NCBI RefSeq assembly: GCF_026230105.1
Contig: NW_026614300.1
Location: 44,876-108,875 of the forward strand
Origin: Diorhabda sublineata
Lineage: Eukaryota; Arthropoda; Insecta; Coleoptera; Chrysomelidae
Direction: 5' to 3'
DNA: 64,000 nucleotides
Positions 9,894 to 22,562 of this stretch are shown piece by piece; the stretch's first letter is position 1, and the number at the start of each line of letters is the position of its first letter. A program made the position numbers and the translations under genes. Under the pieces are notes generated by a model. It did no database searches. It saw only the letters and a list, made by a program, of their open reading frames with translations, and was not told the origin of the DNA.

Positions 9894-12407
9894 TTCGTCA
9901 GATATCATCGAATAACATCGATTGAAGCCCATTGAGGTCAACTGTCACTTTGTGTTAATTGAAAATTTTCAAAGTCTAACTTCCTAATTTGAAGTCGAAT
10001 TTCAACATTTCTCATATATTTGAGTGTGTTTGCATCTAACTTTGTCAGATATCATCGAATAACATCGATTGAAGCCCATTGAGGTCAACTGTCACTTTGT
10101 GTTAATTGAAAATTTTCAAAGTCTAACTTCCTAATTTGGAGTCGAATTTCAACATTTCTCATATATTTGAGTGAGTTTGCATCTAACTTTATCAGATAAT
10201 CAGATAACATCGAATAAAATCGATTGAAGCCCATTGAGGTCAACTGTCACTTTGTGTTTATTGAAAATTTTCAAAGTCTAACTTCCTAATTTGGAGTCGA
10301 ATTTCAACATTTCTCATATATTTGAGTGAGTTTGCATCTAACTTTATCAGATAATCAGATATCATCGAATAAAATCGATTGAAGCCCATTGAGGTCAACT
10401 GTCACTTTGTGTTAATTGAAAATTTTCAAAGTCTAACTTCCTAATTTGAAGTCGAATTCCAACATTTCTCATATATTTGAGTGAGTTTGCATCTAACTTT
10501 GTCAGATATCATCGAATAAAATCGATTGAAGCCCATTGAGGTCAACTGTCACTTTGTGTTAATTGAAAATTTTCAAAGTCTAACTTCCTAATTTGAAGTC
10601 AAATTTCAACTTTTTTCATATATTTTAGTGAGTTTGCATCTAACTTTATCAGATATCATCGAATAACATCGATTGAAGCCCATTGACGTCAACTGTCACT
10701 TTGTGTTAATTGAAAATTTTCAAAGTCTAACTTCCTAACTTGAAGTCGAATTTCAACATTTCTCATATATTTGAGTGAGTTTGCATCCAACTTAGTTAGA
10801 TATCATCGAATAACATCGATTGAAGCCCGTTGAGGTCAACTGTCACTTTGTGTTAATTGAAAATTTTCAAAGTCTAACTTCCTAATTTGAAGTCGAATTT
10901 CAACATTTCTCATATATTTGAGTGTGTTTGCATCTAACTTTGTCAGATATCATCGAATAACATCGATTGAAGCCCATTGAGGTCAACTGTCACTTTGTGT
11001 TAATTGAAAATTTTCAAAGTCTAACTTCCTAATTTGGAGTCGAATTTCAACATTTCTCATATATTTGAGTGAGTTTGCATCTAACTTCATCAGATATCAT
11101 CGAATAAAAGCGATTGAAGCCCATTGAGGTCAACTGTCACTTTGTGTTAATTGAAAATTTTCAAAGTCTAACTTCCTAATTTGGAGTCGAATTTCAACAT
11201 TTCTCATATATTTGAGTGAGTTTGCATATAACTTTGTCAGATATCATCGAATAACATCGATTGAAGCCCATTGACGTCAACTGTCACTTTGTGTTAATTG
11301 AAAATTTTCAAAGTCTAACTTCCTAATTTGAAGTCGAATTTCAACATTTCTCATATATTTGAGTGAGTTTGCATCTAACTTCGTCAGATATCATCGAATA
11401 AAATCGATTGAAGCCCATTGAGGTCAACTGTCACTTTGTATTAATTGAAAATTTTCAAAGTCTAACTTCCTAATTTGGAGTCGAATTTCAAAATTTCTCA
11501 TATATTTGAGTGAGTTTGCATCTAACTTTGTCAGATATCATCGAATAACATCGATTGAAGCCAGTTGAGGTCAACTGTCACTTTGTGTTAATTGAAAATT
11601 TTCAAAGTCTAACTTCCTAATTTGAAGTCGAATTTCAACATTTCTCATATATTTGAGTGAGTTTGCATATAACTTTGTCAGATATCATCGAATAACATCG
11701 ATTGAAGCCCGTTGAGGTCAACTGTCACTTTGTGTTAATTGAAAATTTTCAAAGTCTAACTTCCTAATTTGAAGTCGAATTTCAACATTTCTCATATATT
11801 TAGTGAGTTTGCATCTAACTTTGTCAGATATCATCGAATAAAATCGATTGAAGCCCATTGAGGTCAACTGTCACTTTGTGTTAATTGAAAATTTTCAAAG
11901 TCTAACTTCCTAATTTGAAGTCGAATTTCAACATTTCTCATATATTTGAGTGAGTTTGCATATAACTTTAATAGATATCATCGAATAACATCGATTGAAG
12001 CCCGTTGAGGTCAACTGTCACTTTGTGTTAATTGAAAATTATCAAAGTCTAACTTCCTAATTTAAAGTCGAATTTCAACATTTCTCATATATTTGAGTGA
12101 GTTTGCATATAACTTTGTCAGATATCATCGAATAAAATCGATTGAAGCCCATTGACGTCAACTGTCACTTTGTGTTAATTGAAAATTTTCAAAGTCTAAC
12201 TTCCTAATTTGAAGTCGAATTTCAACATTTCTCATATATTTGAGTGTGTTTGCATCTAACTTTGTCAGATATCATCGAATAACATCGATTGAAGCCCATT
12301 GAGGTCAACTGTCACTTTGTGTTAATTGAAAATTTTCAAAGTCTAACTTCCTAATTTGGAGTCGAATTTCAACATTTCTCATATATTTGAGTGAGTTTGC
12401 ATCTAAC
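9894..12407. repeat. 17-monomer higher-order repeat of 2,514 bp, copy 2
   Basis: This tandem copy of 7380-9893 shares the same order of 155-bp pair (10188, 10343), CTTTTTTC monomer, TTAGTTAG monomer, AAAAGCG, GTATTAA with CAAAATTT (11380), GCCAGTT (11527), 146-bp monomer (11674) and TTTAATAG (11967). I saw no marker difference between the copies, so the duplication looks recent. At 12408 the period breaks: TTCATC with AAAAGCG occurs where TTCGTC with AACATCG would be expected. Confidence 0.9.
10188..10497. repeat. Pair of 155-bp monomers, copy 4
   Basis: Monomers 10188-10342 and 10343-10497 match the pair at 7674 at a distance of 2,514 bp, including GAATTCC in the second member. Only the last two monomer types of the 11-mer (TTCGTC with GTGTG, then GGAG) precede it here. 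Confidence 0.93.
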
Positions 12408-14023
12408 TTCATCAGATATCATCGAATAAAAGCGATTGAAGCCCATTGAGGTCAACTGTCACTTTGTGTTAATTGAAAATGTTCAAAGTCTAACTTCCTA
12501 ATTTGGAGTCGAATTTCAACATTTCTCATATATTTGAGTGAGTTTGCATATAACTTTGTCAGATATCATCGAATAACATCGATTGAAGCCCATTGACGTC
12601 AACTGTCACTTTGTGTTAATTGAAAATTTTCAAAGTCTAACTTCCTAATTTGAAGTCGAATTTCAACATTTCTCATATATTTGAGTGAGTTTGCATCTAA
12701 CTTCGTCAGATATCATCGAATAACATCGATTGAAGCCCATTGAGGTCAACTGTCACTTTGTATTAATTGAAAATTTTCAAAGTCTAACTTCCTAATTTGG
12801 AGTCGAATTTCAAAATTTCTCATATATTTGAGTGAGTTTGCATCTAACTTTGTCAGATATCATCGAATAACATCGATTGAAGCCAGTTGAGGTCAACTGT
12901 CACTTTGTGTTAATTGAAAATTTTCAAAGTCTAACTTCCTAATTTGAAGTCGAATTTCAACATTTCTCATATATTTGAGTGAGTTTGCATCTAACTTCGT
13001 CAGATATCATCGAATAACATCGATTGAAGCCCATTGAGGTCAACTGTCACTTTGTATTAATTGAAAATTTTCAAAGTCTAACTTCCTAATTTGGAGTCGA
13101 CTTTCAACATTTCTCATATATTTAGTGAGTTTGCATCTAACTTTGTCAGATATCATCGAATAAAATCGATTGAAGCCCATTGAGGTCAACTGTCACTTTG
13201 TGTTAATTGAAAATTTTCAAAGTCTAACTTCCTAATTTGAAGTCGAATTTCAACATTTCTCATATATTTGAGTGAGTTTGCATATAATTTTGTTAGATAT
13301 CATCGAATAACATCGATTGAAGCCCGTTGAGGTCAACTGTCACTTTGTGTTAATTGAAAATTATCAAAGTCTAACTTCCTAATTTAAAGTCGAATTTCAA
13401 CATTTCTCATATATTTGAGTGAGTTTGCATATAACTTTGTCAGATATCATCGAATAAAATCGATTGAAGCCCATTGACGTCAACTGTCACTTTGTGTTAA
13501 TTGAAAATTTTCAAAGTCTAACTTCCTAATTTGAAGTCGAATTTCAACATTTCTCATATATTTGAGTGTGTTTGCATCTAACTTTGTCAGATATCATCGA
13601 ATAACATCGATTGAAGCCCATTGAGGTCAACTGTCACTTTGTGTTAATTGAAAATTTTCAAAGTCTAACTTCCTAATTTGGAGTCGAATTTCAACATTTC
13701 TCATATATTTGAGTGAGTTTGCATCTAACTTCATCAGATATCATCGAATAAAAGCGATTGAAGCCCATTGAGGTCAACTGTCACTTTGTGTTAATTGAAA
13801 ATTTTCAAAGTCTAACTTCCTAATTTGGAGTCGAATTTCAACATTTCTCATATATTTGAGTGAGTTTGCATCTAACTTTGTCAGATATCATCGAATAAAA
13901 TCGATTGAAGCCCATTGAGGTCAACTGTCACTTTGTGTTAATTGAAAATTTTCAAAGTCTAACTTCCTAATTTGAAGTCGAATTTCAACATTTCTCATAT
14001 ATTTGAGTGAGTTTGCATATAAT
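10645..14023. repeat. 3.4-kb duplicated segment, left copy (partner 19037-22415)
   Basis: Twenty-three monomers (3,379 bp) recur 8,392 bp downstream. Rare shared markers tie the two copies: TTTAATAG at 11967 and 20359, AAAATGTTC at 12481 and 20873, two successive GTATTAA monomers, and 146-bp monomers at 11674 and 12996 against 20066 and 21388. The few differences I saw include AAAATCG here but AACATCG in the partner (11380 against 19772), a private CGACTTTC here near 13100, and GTCGAAT here but GTCAAAT in the partner in two monomers (11527, 12408). The left end abuts a monomer that was fused by deletion in the partner copy. Confidence 0.85.
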
Positions 14024-15052
14024 TTTGTTAGATATCATCGAATAACATCGATTGAAGCCCGTTGAGGTCAACTGTCACTTTGTGTTAATTGAAAATTATC
14101 AAAGTCTAACTTCCTAATTTAAAGTCGAATTTCAACATTTCTCATATATTTGAGTGAGTTTGCATATAACTTTGTCAGATATCATCGAATAAAATCGATT
14201 GAAGCCCATTGACGTCAACTGTCACTTTGTGTTAATTGAAAATTTTCAAAGTCTAACTTCCTAATTTGAAGTCAAATTTCAACTTTTTTCATATATTTGA
14301 GTGAGTTTGCATCTAACTTTATCAGATATCATCGAATAACATCGATTGAAGCCCATTGACGTCAACTGTCACTTTGTGTTAATTGAAAATTTTCAAAGTC
14401 TAACTTCCTAACTTGAAGTCGAATTTCAACATTTCTCATATATTTGAGTGAGTTTGCATCCAACTTTGTTAGATATCATCGAATAACATCGATTGAAGCC
14501 CGTTGAGGTCAACTGTCACTTTGTGTTAATTGAAAATTTTCAAAGTCTAACTTCCTAATTTGAAGTCGAATTTCAACATTTCTCATATATTTGAGTGAGT
14601 TTGCATATAACTTTGTCAGATATCATCGAATAAAATCGATTGAAGCCCATTGACGTCAACTGTCACTTTGTGTTAATTGAAAATTTTCAAAGTCTAACTT
14701 CCTAATTTAAAGTCGAATTTCAACATTTCTCATATATTTGAGTGAGTTTGCATATAACTTTGTCAGATATCATCGAATAAAATCGATTGAAGCCCATTGA
14801 CGTCAACTGTCACTTTGTGTTAATTGAAAATTTTCAAAGTCTAACTTCCTAATTTGAAGTCGAATTTCAACATTTCTCATATATTTGAGTGTGTTTGCAT
14901 CTAACTTTGTCAGATATCATCGAATAACATCGATTGAAGCCCATTGAGGTCAACTGTCACTTTGTGTTAATTGAAAATTTTCAAAGTCTAACTTCCTAAT
15001 TTGGAGTCGAATTTCAACATTTCTCATATATTTGAGTGAGTTTGCATCTAAC
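13730..15052. repeat. 9-monomer tandem unit (1,323 bp)
   Basis: Nine 147-bp monomers start with TTCATC and AAAAGCG at 13730. The order is AAAAGCG; AAAATCG with GCATATAATTTT; TTTGTTAG with AAAATTATC; AAAATCG with GACGTC and CTTTTTTC; TAACTTGAAG; TTTGTTAG; AAAATCG with TTTAAAG; AAAATCG with GTGTG; and GGAG. The first five types restart in order at 15053. Unlike the 11-mer, the unit contains no length variants. It shares monomer types with the 11-mer and 17-mer but in a new order. Confidence 0.8.
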
Positions 15053-15199
15053 TTCATCAGATATCATCGAATAAAAGCGATTGAAGCCCATTGAGGTCAA
15101 CTGTCACTTTGTGTTAATTGAAAATTTTCAAAGTCTAACTTCCTAATTTGGAGTCGAATTTCAACATTTCTCATATATTTGAGTGAGTTTGCATCTAAC

Positions 15200-16963
15200 T
15201 TTGTCAGATATCATCGAATAAAATCGATTGAAGCCCATTGAGGTCAACTGTCACTTTGTGTTAATTGAAAATTTTCAAAGTCTAACTTCCTAATTTGAAG
15301 TCGAATTTCAACATTTCTCATATATTTGAGTGAGTTTGCATATAATTTTGTTAGATATCATCGAATAACATCGATTGAAGCCCGTTGAGGTCAACTGTCA
15401 CTTTGTGTTAATTGAAAATTATCAAAGTCTAACTTCCTAATTTAAAGTCGAATTTCAACATTTCTCATATATTTGAGTGAGTTTGCATATAACTTTGTCA
15501 GATATCATCGAATAAAATCGATTGAAGCCCATTGACGTCAACTGTCACTTTGTGTTAATTGAAAATTTTCAAAGTCTAACTTCCTAATTTGAAGTCAAAT
15601 TTCAACTTTTTTCATATATTTGAGTGAGTTTGCATCTAACTTTATCAGATATCATCGAATAACATCGATTGAAGCCCATTGACGTCAACTGTCACTTTGT
15701 GTTAATTGAAAATTTTCAAAGTCTAACTTCCTAACTTGAAGTCGAATTTCAACATTTCTCATATATTTGAGTGAGTTTGCATCCAACTTTGTTAGATATC
15801 ATCGAATAACATCGATTGAAGCCCGTTGAGGTCAACTGTCACTTTGTGTTAATTGAAAATTTTCAAAGTCTAACTTCCTAATTTGAAGTCGAATTTCAAC
15901 ATTTCTCATATATTTGAGTGTGTTTGCATCTAACTTTGTCAGATATCATCGAATAACATCGATTGAAGCCCATTGAGGTCAACTGTCACTTTGTGTTAAT
16001 TGAAAATTTTCAAAGTCTAACTTCCTAATTTGGAGTCGAATTTCAACATTTCTCATATATTTGAGTGAGTTTGCATCTAACTTTGTCAGATATCATCGAA
16101 TAAAATCGATTGAAGCCCATTGAGGTCAACTGTCACTTTGTGTTAATTGAAAATTTTCAAAGTCTAACTTCCTAATTTGAAGTCGAATTTCAACATTTCT
16201 CATATATTTGAGTGAGTTTGCATATAATTTTGTTAGATATCATCGAATAACATCGATTGAAGCCCGTTGAGGTCAACTGTCACTTTGTGTTAATTGAAAA
16301 TTATCAAAGTCTAACTTCCTAATTTAAAGTCGAATTTCAACATTTCTCATATATTTGAGTGAGTTTGCATATAACTTTGTCAGATATCATCGAATAAAAT
16401 CGATTGAAGCCCATTGACGTCAACTGTCACTTTGTGTTAATTGAAAATTTTCAAAGTCTAACTTCCTAATTTGAAGTCAAATTTCAACTTTTTTCATATA
16501 TTTGAGTGAGTTTGCATCTAACTTTATCAGATATCATCGAATAACATCGATTGAAGCCCATTGACGTCAACTGTCACTTTGTGTTAATTGAAAATTTTCA
16601 AAGTCTAACTTCCTAACTTGAAGTCGAATTTCAACATTTCTCATATATTTGAGTGAGTTTGCATCCAACTTTGTTAGATATCATCGAATAACATCGATTG
16701 AAGCCCGTTGAGGTCAACTGTCACTTTGTGTTAATTGAAAATTTTCAAAGTCTAACTTCCTAATTTGAAGTCGAATTTCAACATTTCTCATATATTTGAG
16801 TGTGTTTGCATCTAACTTTGTCAGATATCATCGAATAACATCGATTGAAGCCCATTGAGGTCAACTGTCACTTTGTGTTAATTGAAAATTTTCAAAGTCT
16901 AACTTCCTAATTTGGAGTCGAATTTCAACATTTCTCATATATTCGAGTGAGTTTGCATCTAAC
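15200..16963. repeat. Two tandem copies of a 6-monomer unit (882 bp each)
   Basis: Copy 1 covers 15200-16081 and copy 2 covers 16082-16963. Each has, in order, AAAATCG ending GCATATAATTTT; TTTGTTAG with AAAATTATC and TTTAAAG; AAAATCG with GACGTC, GTCAAATTT and CTTTTTTC; TTTATC with TAACTTGAAG and GCATCC; TTTGTTAG with GTGTG; and GGAG. The last monomer of copy 2 has a private TATTCGAG near 16942. The unit is a shortened form of the 9-monomer unit to its left, so the 6-mer probably arose by loss of three monomers. Confidence 0.85.
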
Positions 16964-17110
16964 TTCATCAGATATCATCGAATAAAAGCGATTGAAGCCC
17001 ATTGAGGTCAACTGTCACTTTGTGTTAATTGAAAATTTTCAAAGTCTAACTTCCTAATTTGGAGTCGAATTTCAACATTTCTCATATATTTGAGTGAGTT
17101 TGCATATAAC

Positions 17111-18726
17111 TTTGTCAGATATCATCGAATAACATCGATTGAAGCCCATTGACGTCAACTGTCACTTTGTGTTAATTGAAAATTTTCAAAGTCTAACTTC
17201 CTAATTTGAAGTCGAATTTCAACATTTCTCATATATTTGAGTGAGTTTGCATCTAACTTCGTCAGATATCATCGAATAACATCGATTGAAGCCCATTGAG
17301 GTCAACTGTCACTTTGTATTAATTGAAAATTTTCAAAGTCTAACTTCCTAATTTGGAGTCGAATTTCAACATTTCTCATATATTTGAGTGAGTTTGCATA
17401 TAACTTTGTTAGATATCATCGAATAACATCGATTGAAGCCCGTTGAGGTCAACTGTCACTTTGTGTTAATTGAAAATTTTCAAAGTCTAACTTCCTAATT
17501 TGAAGTCGAATTTCAACATTTCTCATATATTTAGTGAGTTTGCATCTAACTTTGTCAGATATCATCGAATAAAATCGATTGAAGCCCATTGAGGTCAACT
17601 GTCACTTTGTGTTAATTGAAAATTTTCAAAGTCTAACTTCCTAATTTGAAGTCGAATTTCAACATTTCTCATATATTTGAGTGAGTTTGCATATAACTTT
17701 GTTAGATATCATCGAATAACATCGATTGAAGCCCGTTGAGGTCAACTGTCACTTTGTGTTAATTGAAAATTATCAAAGTCTAACTTCCTAATTTAAAGTC
17801 GAATTTCAACATTTCTCATATATTTGAGTGAGTTTGCATATAACTTTGTCAGATATCATCGAATAAAAGCGATTGAAGCCCATTGAGGTCAACTGTCACT
17901 TTGTGTTAATTGAAAATTTTCAAAGTCTAACTTCCTAATTTGAAGTCGAATTTCAACATTTCTCATATATTTGAGTGTGTTTGCATCTAACTTTGTCAGA
18001 TATCATCGAATAACATCGATTGAAGCCCATTGACGTCAACTGTCACTTTGTGTTAATTGAAAATTTTCAAAGTCTAACTTCCTAATTTGAAGTCAAATTT
18101 CAACATTTCTCATATATTTGAGTGAGTTTGCATCTAACTTTGTCAGATATCATCGAATAACATCGATTGAAGCCCATTGACGTCAACTGTCACTTTGTGT
18201 TAATTGAAAATTTTCAAAGTCTAACTTCCTAATTTGAAGTCGAATTTCAACATTTCTCATATATTTGAGTGAGTTTGCATATAACTTTGTCAGATATCAT
18301 CGAATAACATCGATTGAAGCCTATTGACGTAAACTGTCACTTTGTGTTAATTGAAAATTTTCAAAGTCTAACTTCCTAATTTGAAGTCGAATTTCAACAT
18401 TTCTCATATATTTGAGTGAGTTTGCATCTAACTTCGTCAGATATCATCGAATAACATCGATTGAAGCCCATTGAGGTCAACTGTCACTTTGTGTTAATTG
18501 AAAATTTTCAAAGTCTAACTTCCTAATTTGAAGTCGAATTTCAACATTTCTCATATATTTGAGTGTGTTTGCATCTAACTTTGTCAGATATCATCGAATA
18601 ACATCGATTGAAGCCCATTGAGGTCAACTGTCACTTTGTGTTAATTGAAAATTTTCAAAGTCTAACTTCCTAATTTGGAGTCGAATTTCAACATTTCTCA
18701 TATATTTGAGTGAGTTTGCATCTAAC
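17111..18726. repeat. 11-monomer higher-order repeat, copy 4 (1,616 bp)
   Basis: The eleven markers of the 1193 unit recur 11,053 bp after copy 3: GTATTAA near 17317, the TTTAGTG deletion in monomer 17405, AAAATTATC near 17769 and GCCTATT near 18320. Two differences are visible: the TTTCTACATT variant of copies 1-3 is absent (TTTCAACATT near 17950), and the GCCTATT monomer has a private GACGTAAAC. As with copies 2 and 3, a pair of 155-bp monomers follows directly. Confidence 0.9.
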
Positions 18727-19036
18727 TTTATCAGATAATCAGATAACATCGAATAAAATCGATTGAAGCCCATTGAGGTCAACTGTCACTTTGTGTTTAT
18801 TGAAAATTTTCAAAGTCTAACTTCCTAATTTGGAGTCGAATTTCAACCTTTCTCATATATTTGAGTGAGTTTGCATCTAACTTTATCAGATAATCAGATA
18901 TCATCGAATAAAATCGATTGAAGCCCATTGAGGTCAACTGTCACTTTGTGTTAATTGAAAATTTTCAAAGTCTAACTTCCTAATTTGAAGTCAAATTTCA
19001 ACTTTTTTCATATATTTTAGTGAGTTTGCATCTAAC
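18727..19036. repeat. Pair of 155-bp monomers, copy 5 (second member is a fusion)
   Basis: Monomers 18727-18881 and 18882-19036 carry the duplicated octamer. In the other three comparable copies the second member ends with GAATTCC and is followed by a CTTTTTTC, TTTTAGTG monomer. Here the second member begins as the 155-bp type and ends with GTCAAATTT, CTTTTTTC and TTTTAGTG, so two neighbouring units were joined in register with the loss of 147 bp. The first member has a private CAACCTTTC near 18846. These are the last 155-bp monomers in the window. Confidence 0.9.
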
Positions 19037-22000
19037 TTTATCAGATATCATCGAATAACATCGATTGAAGCCCATTGACGTCAACTGTCACTTTGTGTTA
19101 ATTGAAAATTTTCAAAGTCTAACTTCCTAACTTGAAGTCGAATTTCAACATTTCTCATATATTTGAGTGAGTTTGCATCCAACTTAGTTAGATATCATCG
19201 AATAACATCGATTGAAGCCCGTTGAGGTCAACTGTCACTTTGTGTTAATTGAAAATTTTCAAAGTCTAACTTCCTAATTTGAAGTCGAATTTCAACATTT
19301 CTCATATATTTGAGTGTGTTTGCATCTAACTTTGTCAGATATCATCGAATAACATCGATTGAAGCCCATTGAGGTCAACTGTCACTTTGTGTTAATTGAA
19401 AATTTTCAAAGTCTAACTTCCTAATTTGGAGTCGAATTTCAACATTTCTCATATATTTGAGTGAGTTTGCATCTAACTTCATCAGATATCATCGAATAAA
19501 AGCGATTGAAGCCCATTGAGGTCAACTGTCACTTTGTGTTAATTGAAAATTTTCAAAGTCTAACTTCCTAATTTGTAGTCGAATTACAACATTTCTCATA
19601 TATTTGAGTGAGTTTGCATATAACTTTGTCAGATATCATCGAATAACATCGATTGAAGCCCATTGACGTCAACTGTCACTTTGTGTTAATTGAAAATTTT
19701 CAAAGTCTAACTTCCTAATTTGAAGTCGAATTTCAACATTTCTCATATATTTGAGTGAGTTTGCATCTAACTTCGTCAGATATCATCGAATAACATCGAT
19801 TGAAGCCCATTGAGGTCAACTGTCACTTTGTATTAATTGAAAATTTTCAAAGTCTAACTTCCTAATTTGGAGTCGAATTTCAAAATTTCTCATATATTTG
19901 AGTGAGTTTGCATCTAACTTTGTCAGATATCATCGAATAACATCGATTGAAGCCAGTTGAGGTCAACTGTCACTTTGTGTTAATTGAAAATTTTCAAAGT
20001 CTAACTTCCTAATTTGAAGTCAAATTTCAACATTTCTCATATATTTGAGTGAGTTTGCATATAACTTTGTCAGATATCATCGAATAACATCGATTGAAGC
20101 CCGTTGAGGTCAACTGTCACTTTGTGTTAATTGAAAATTTTCAAAGTCTAACTTCCTAATTTGAAGTCGAATTTCAACATTTCTCATATATTTAGTGAGT
20201 TTGCATCTAACTTTGTCAGATATCATCGAATAAAATCGATTGAAGCCCATTGAGGTCAACTGTCACTTTGTGTTAATTGAAAATTTTCAAAGTCTAACTT
20301 CCTAATTTGAAGTCGAATTTCAACATTTCTCATATATTTGAGTGAGTTTGCATATAACTTTAATAGATATCATCGAATAACATCGATTGAAGCCCGTTGA
20401 GGTCAACTGTCACTTTGTGTTAATTGAAAATTATCAAAGTCTAACTTCCTAATTTAAAGTCGAATTTCAACATTTCTCATATATTTGAGTGAGTTTGCAT
20501 ATAACTTTGTCAGATATCATCGAATAAAATCGATTGAAGCCCATTGACGTCAACTGTCACTTTGTGTTAATTGAAAATTTTCAAAGTCTAACTTCCTAAT
20601 TTGAAGTCGAATTTCAACATTTCTCATATATTTGAGTGTGTTTGCATCTAACTTTGTCAGATATCATCGAATAACATCGATTGAAGCCCATTGAGGTCAA
20701 CTGTCACTTTGTGTTAATTGAAAATTTTCAAAGTCTAACTTCCTAATTTGGAGTCGAATTTCAACATTTCTCATATATTTGAGTGAGTTTGCATCTAACT
20801 TCATCAGATATCATCGAATAAAAGCGATTGAAGCCCATTGAGGTCAACTGTCACTTTGTGTTAATTGAAAATGTTCAAAGTCTAACTTCCTAATTTGGAG
20901 TCAAATTTCAACATTTCTCATATATTTGAGTGAGTTTGCATATAACTTTGTCAGATATCATCGAATAACATCGATTGAAGCCCATTGACGTCAACTGTCA
21001 CTTTGTGTTAATTGAAAATTTTCAAAGTCTAACTTCCTAATTTGAAGTCGAATTTCAACATTTCTCATATATTTGAGTGAGTTTGCATCTAACTTCGTCA
21101 GATATCATCGAATAACATCGATTGAAGCCCATTGAGGTCAACTGTCACTTTGTATTAATTGAAAATTTTCAAAGTCTAACTTCCTAATTTGGAGTCGAAT
21201 TTCAAAATTTCTCATATATTTGAGTGAGTTTGCATCTAACTTTGTCAGATATCATCGAATAACATCGATTGAAGCCAGTTGAGGTCAACTGTCACTTTGT
21301 GTTAATTGAAAATTTTCAAAGTCTAACTTCCTAATTTGAAGTCGAATTTCAACATTTCTCATATATTTGAGTGAGTTTGCATCTAACTTCGTCAGATATC
21401 ATCGAATAACATCGATTGAAGCCCATTGAGGTCAACTGTCACTTTGTATTAATTGAAAATTTTCAAAGTCTAACTTCCTAATTTGGAGTCGAATTTCAAC
21501 ATTTCTCATATATTTAGTGAGTTTGCATCTAACTTTGTCAGATATCATCGAATAAAATCGATTGAAGCCCATTGAGGTCAACTGTCACTTTGTGTTAATT
21601 GAAAATTTTCAAAGTCTAACTTCCTAATTTGAAGTCGAATTTCAACATTTCTCATATATTTGAGTGAGTTTGCATATAATTTTGTTAGATATCATCGAAT
21701 AACATCGATTGAAGCCCGTTGAGGTCAACTGTCACTTTGTGTTAATTGAAAATTATCAAAGTCTAACTTCCTAATTTAAAGTCGAATTTCAACATTTCTC
21801 ATATATTTGAGTGAGTTTGCATATAACTTTGTCAGATATCATCGAATAAAATCGATTGAAGCCCATTGACGTCAACTGTCACTTTGTGTTAATTGAAAAT
21901 TTTCAAAGTCTAACTTCCTAATTTGAAGTCGAATTTCAACATTTCTCATATATTTGAGTGTGTTTGCATCTAACTTTGTCAGATATCATCGAATAACATC

Positions 22001-22415
22001 GATTGAAGCCCATTGAGGTCAACTGTCACTTTGTGTTAATTGAAAATTTTCAAAGTCTAACTTCCTAATTTGGAGTCGAATTTCAACATTTCTCATATAT
22101 TTGAGTGAGTTTGCATCTAACTTCATCAGATATCATCGAATAAAAGCGATTGAAGCCCATTGAGGTCAACTGTCACTTTGTGTTAATTGAAAATTTTCAA
22201 AGTCTAACTTCCTAATTTGGAGTCGAATTTCAACATTTCTCATATATTTGAGTGAGTTTGCATCTAACTTTGTCAGATATCATCGAATAAAATCGATTGA
22301 AGCCCATTGAGGTCAACTGTCACTTTGTGTTAATTGAAAATTTTCAAAGTCTAACTTCCTAATTTGAAGTCGAATTTCAACATTTCTCATATATTTGAGT
22401 GAGTTTGCATATAAC
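19037..22415. repeat. 3.4-kb duplicated segment, right copy (partner 10645-14023)
   Basis: This segment matches 10645-14023 at 8,392 bp. Private changes here include TTTGTAGTCGAATTACAAC near 19575 and GTCAAAT at monomers 19919 and 20800. Homology fades at 22416, where the partner continues with a TTTGTTAG, AAAATTATC monomer and this side has AAAATCG with GACGTC. Together with 11-monomer HOR copy 4 this makes roughly 17.1-22.4 kb a second edition of material from 6-14 kb. Confidence 0.85.
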
Positions 22416-22562
22416 TTTGTCAGATATCATCGAATAAAATCGATTGAAGCCCATTGACGTCAACTGTCACTTTGTGTTAATTGAAAATTTTCAAAGTCTA
22501 ACTTCCTAATTTGAAGTCAAATTTCAACATTTCTCATATATTTGAGTGAGTTTGCATCTAAC

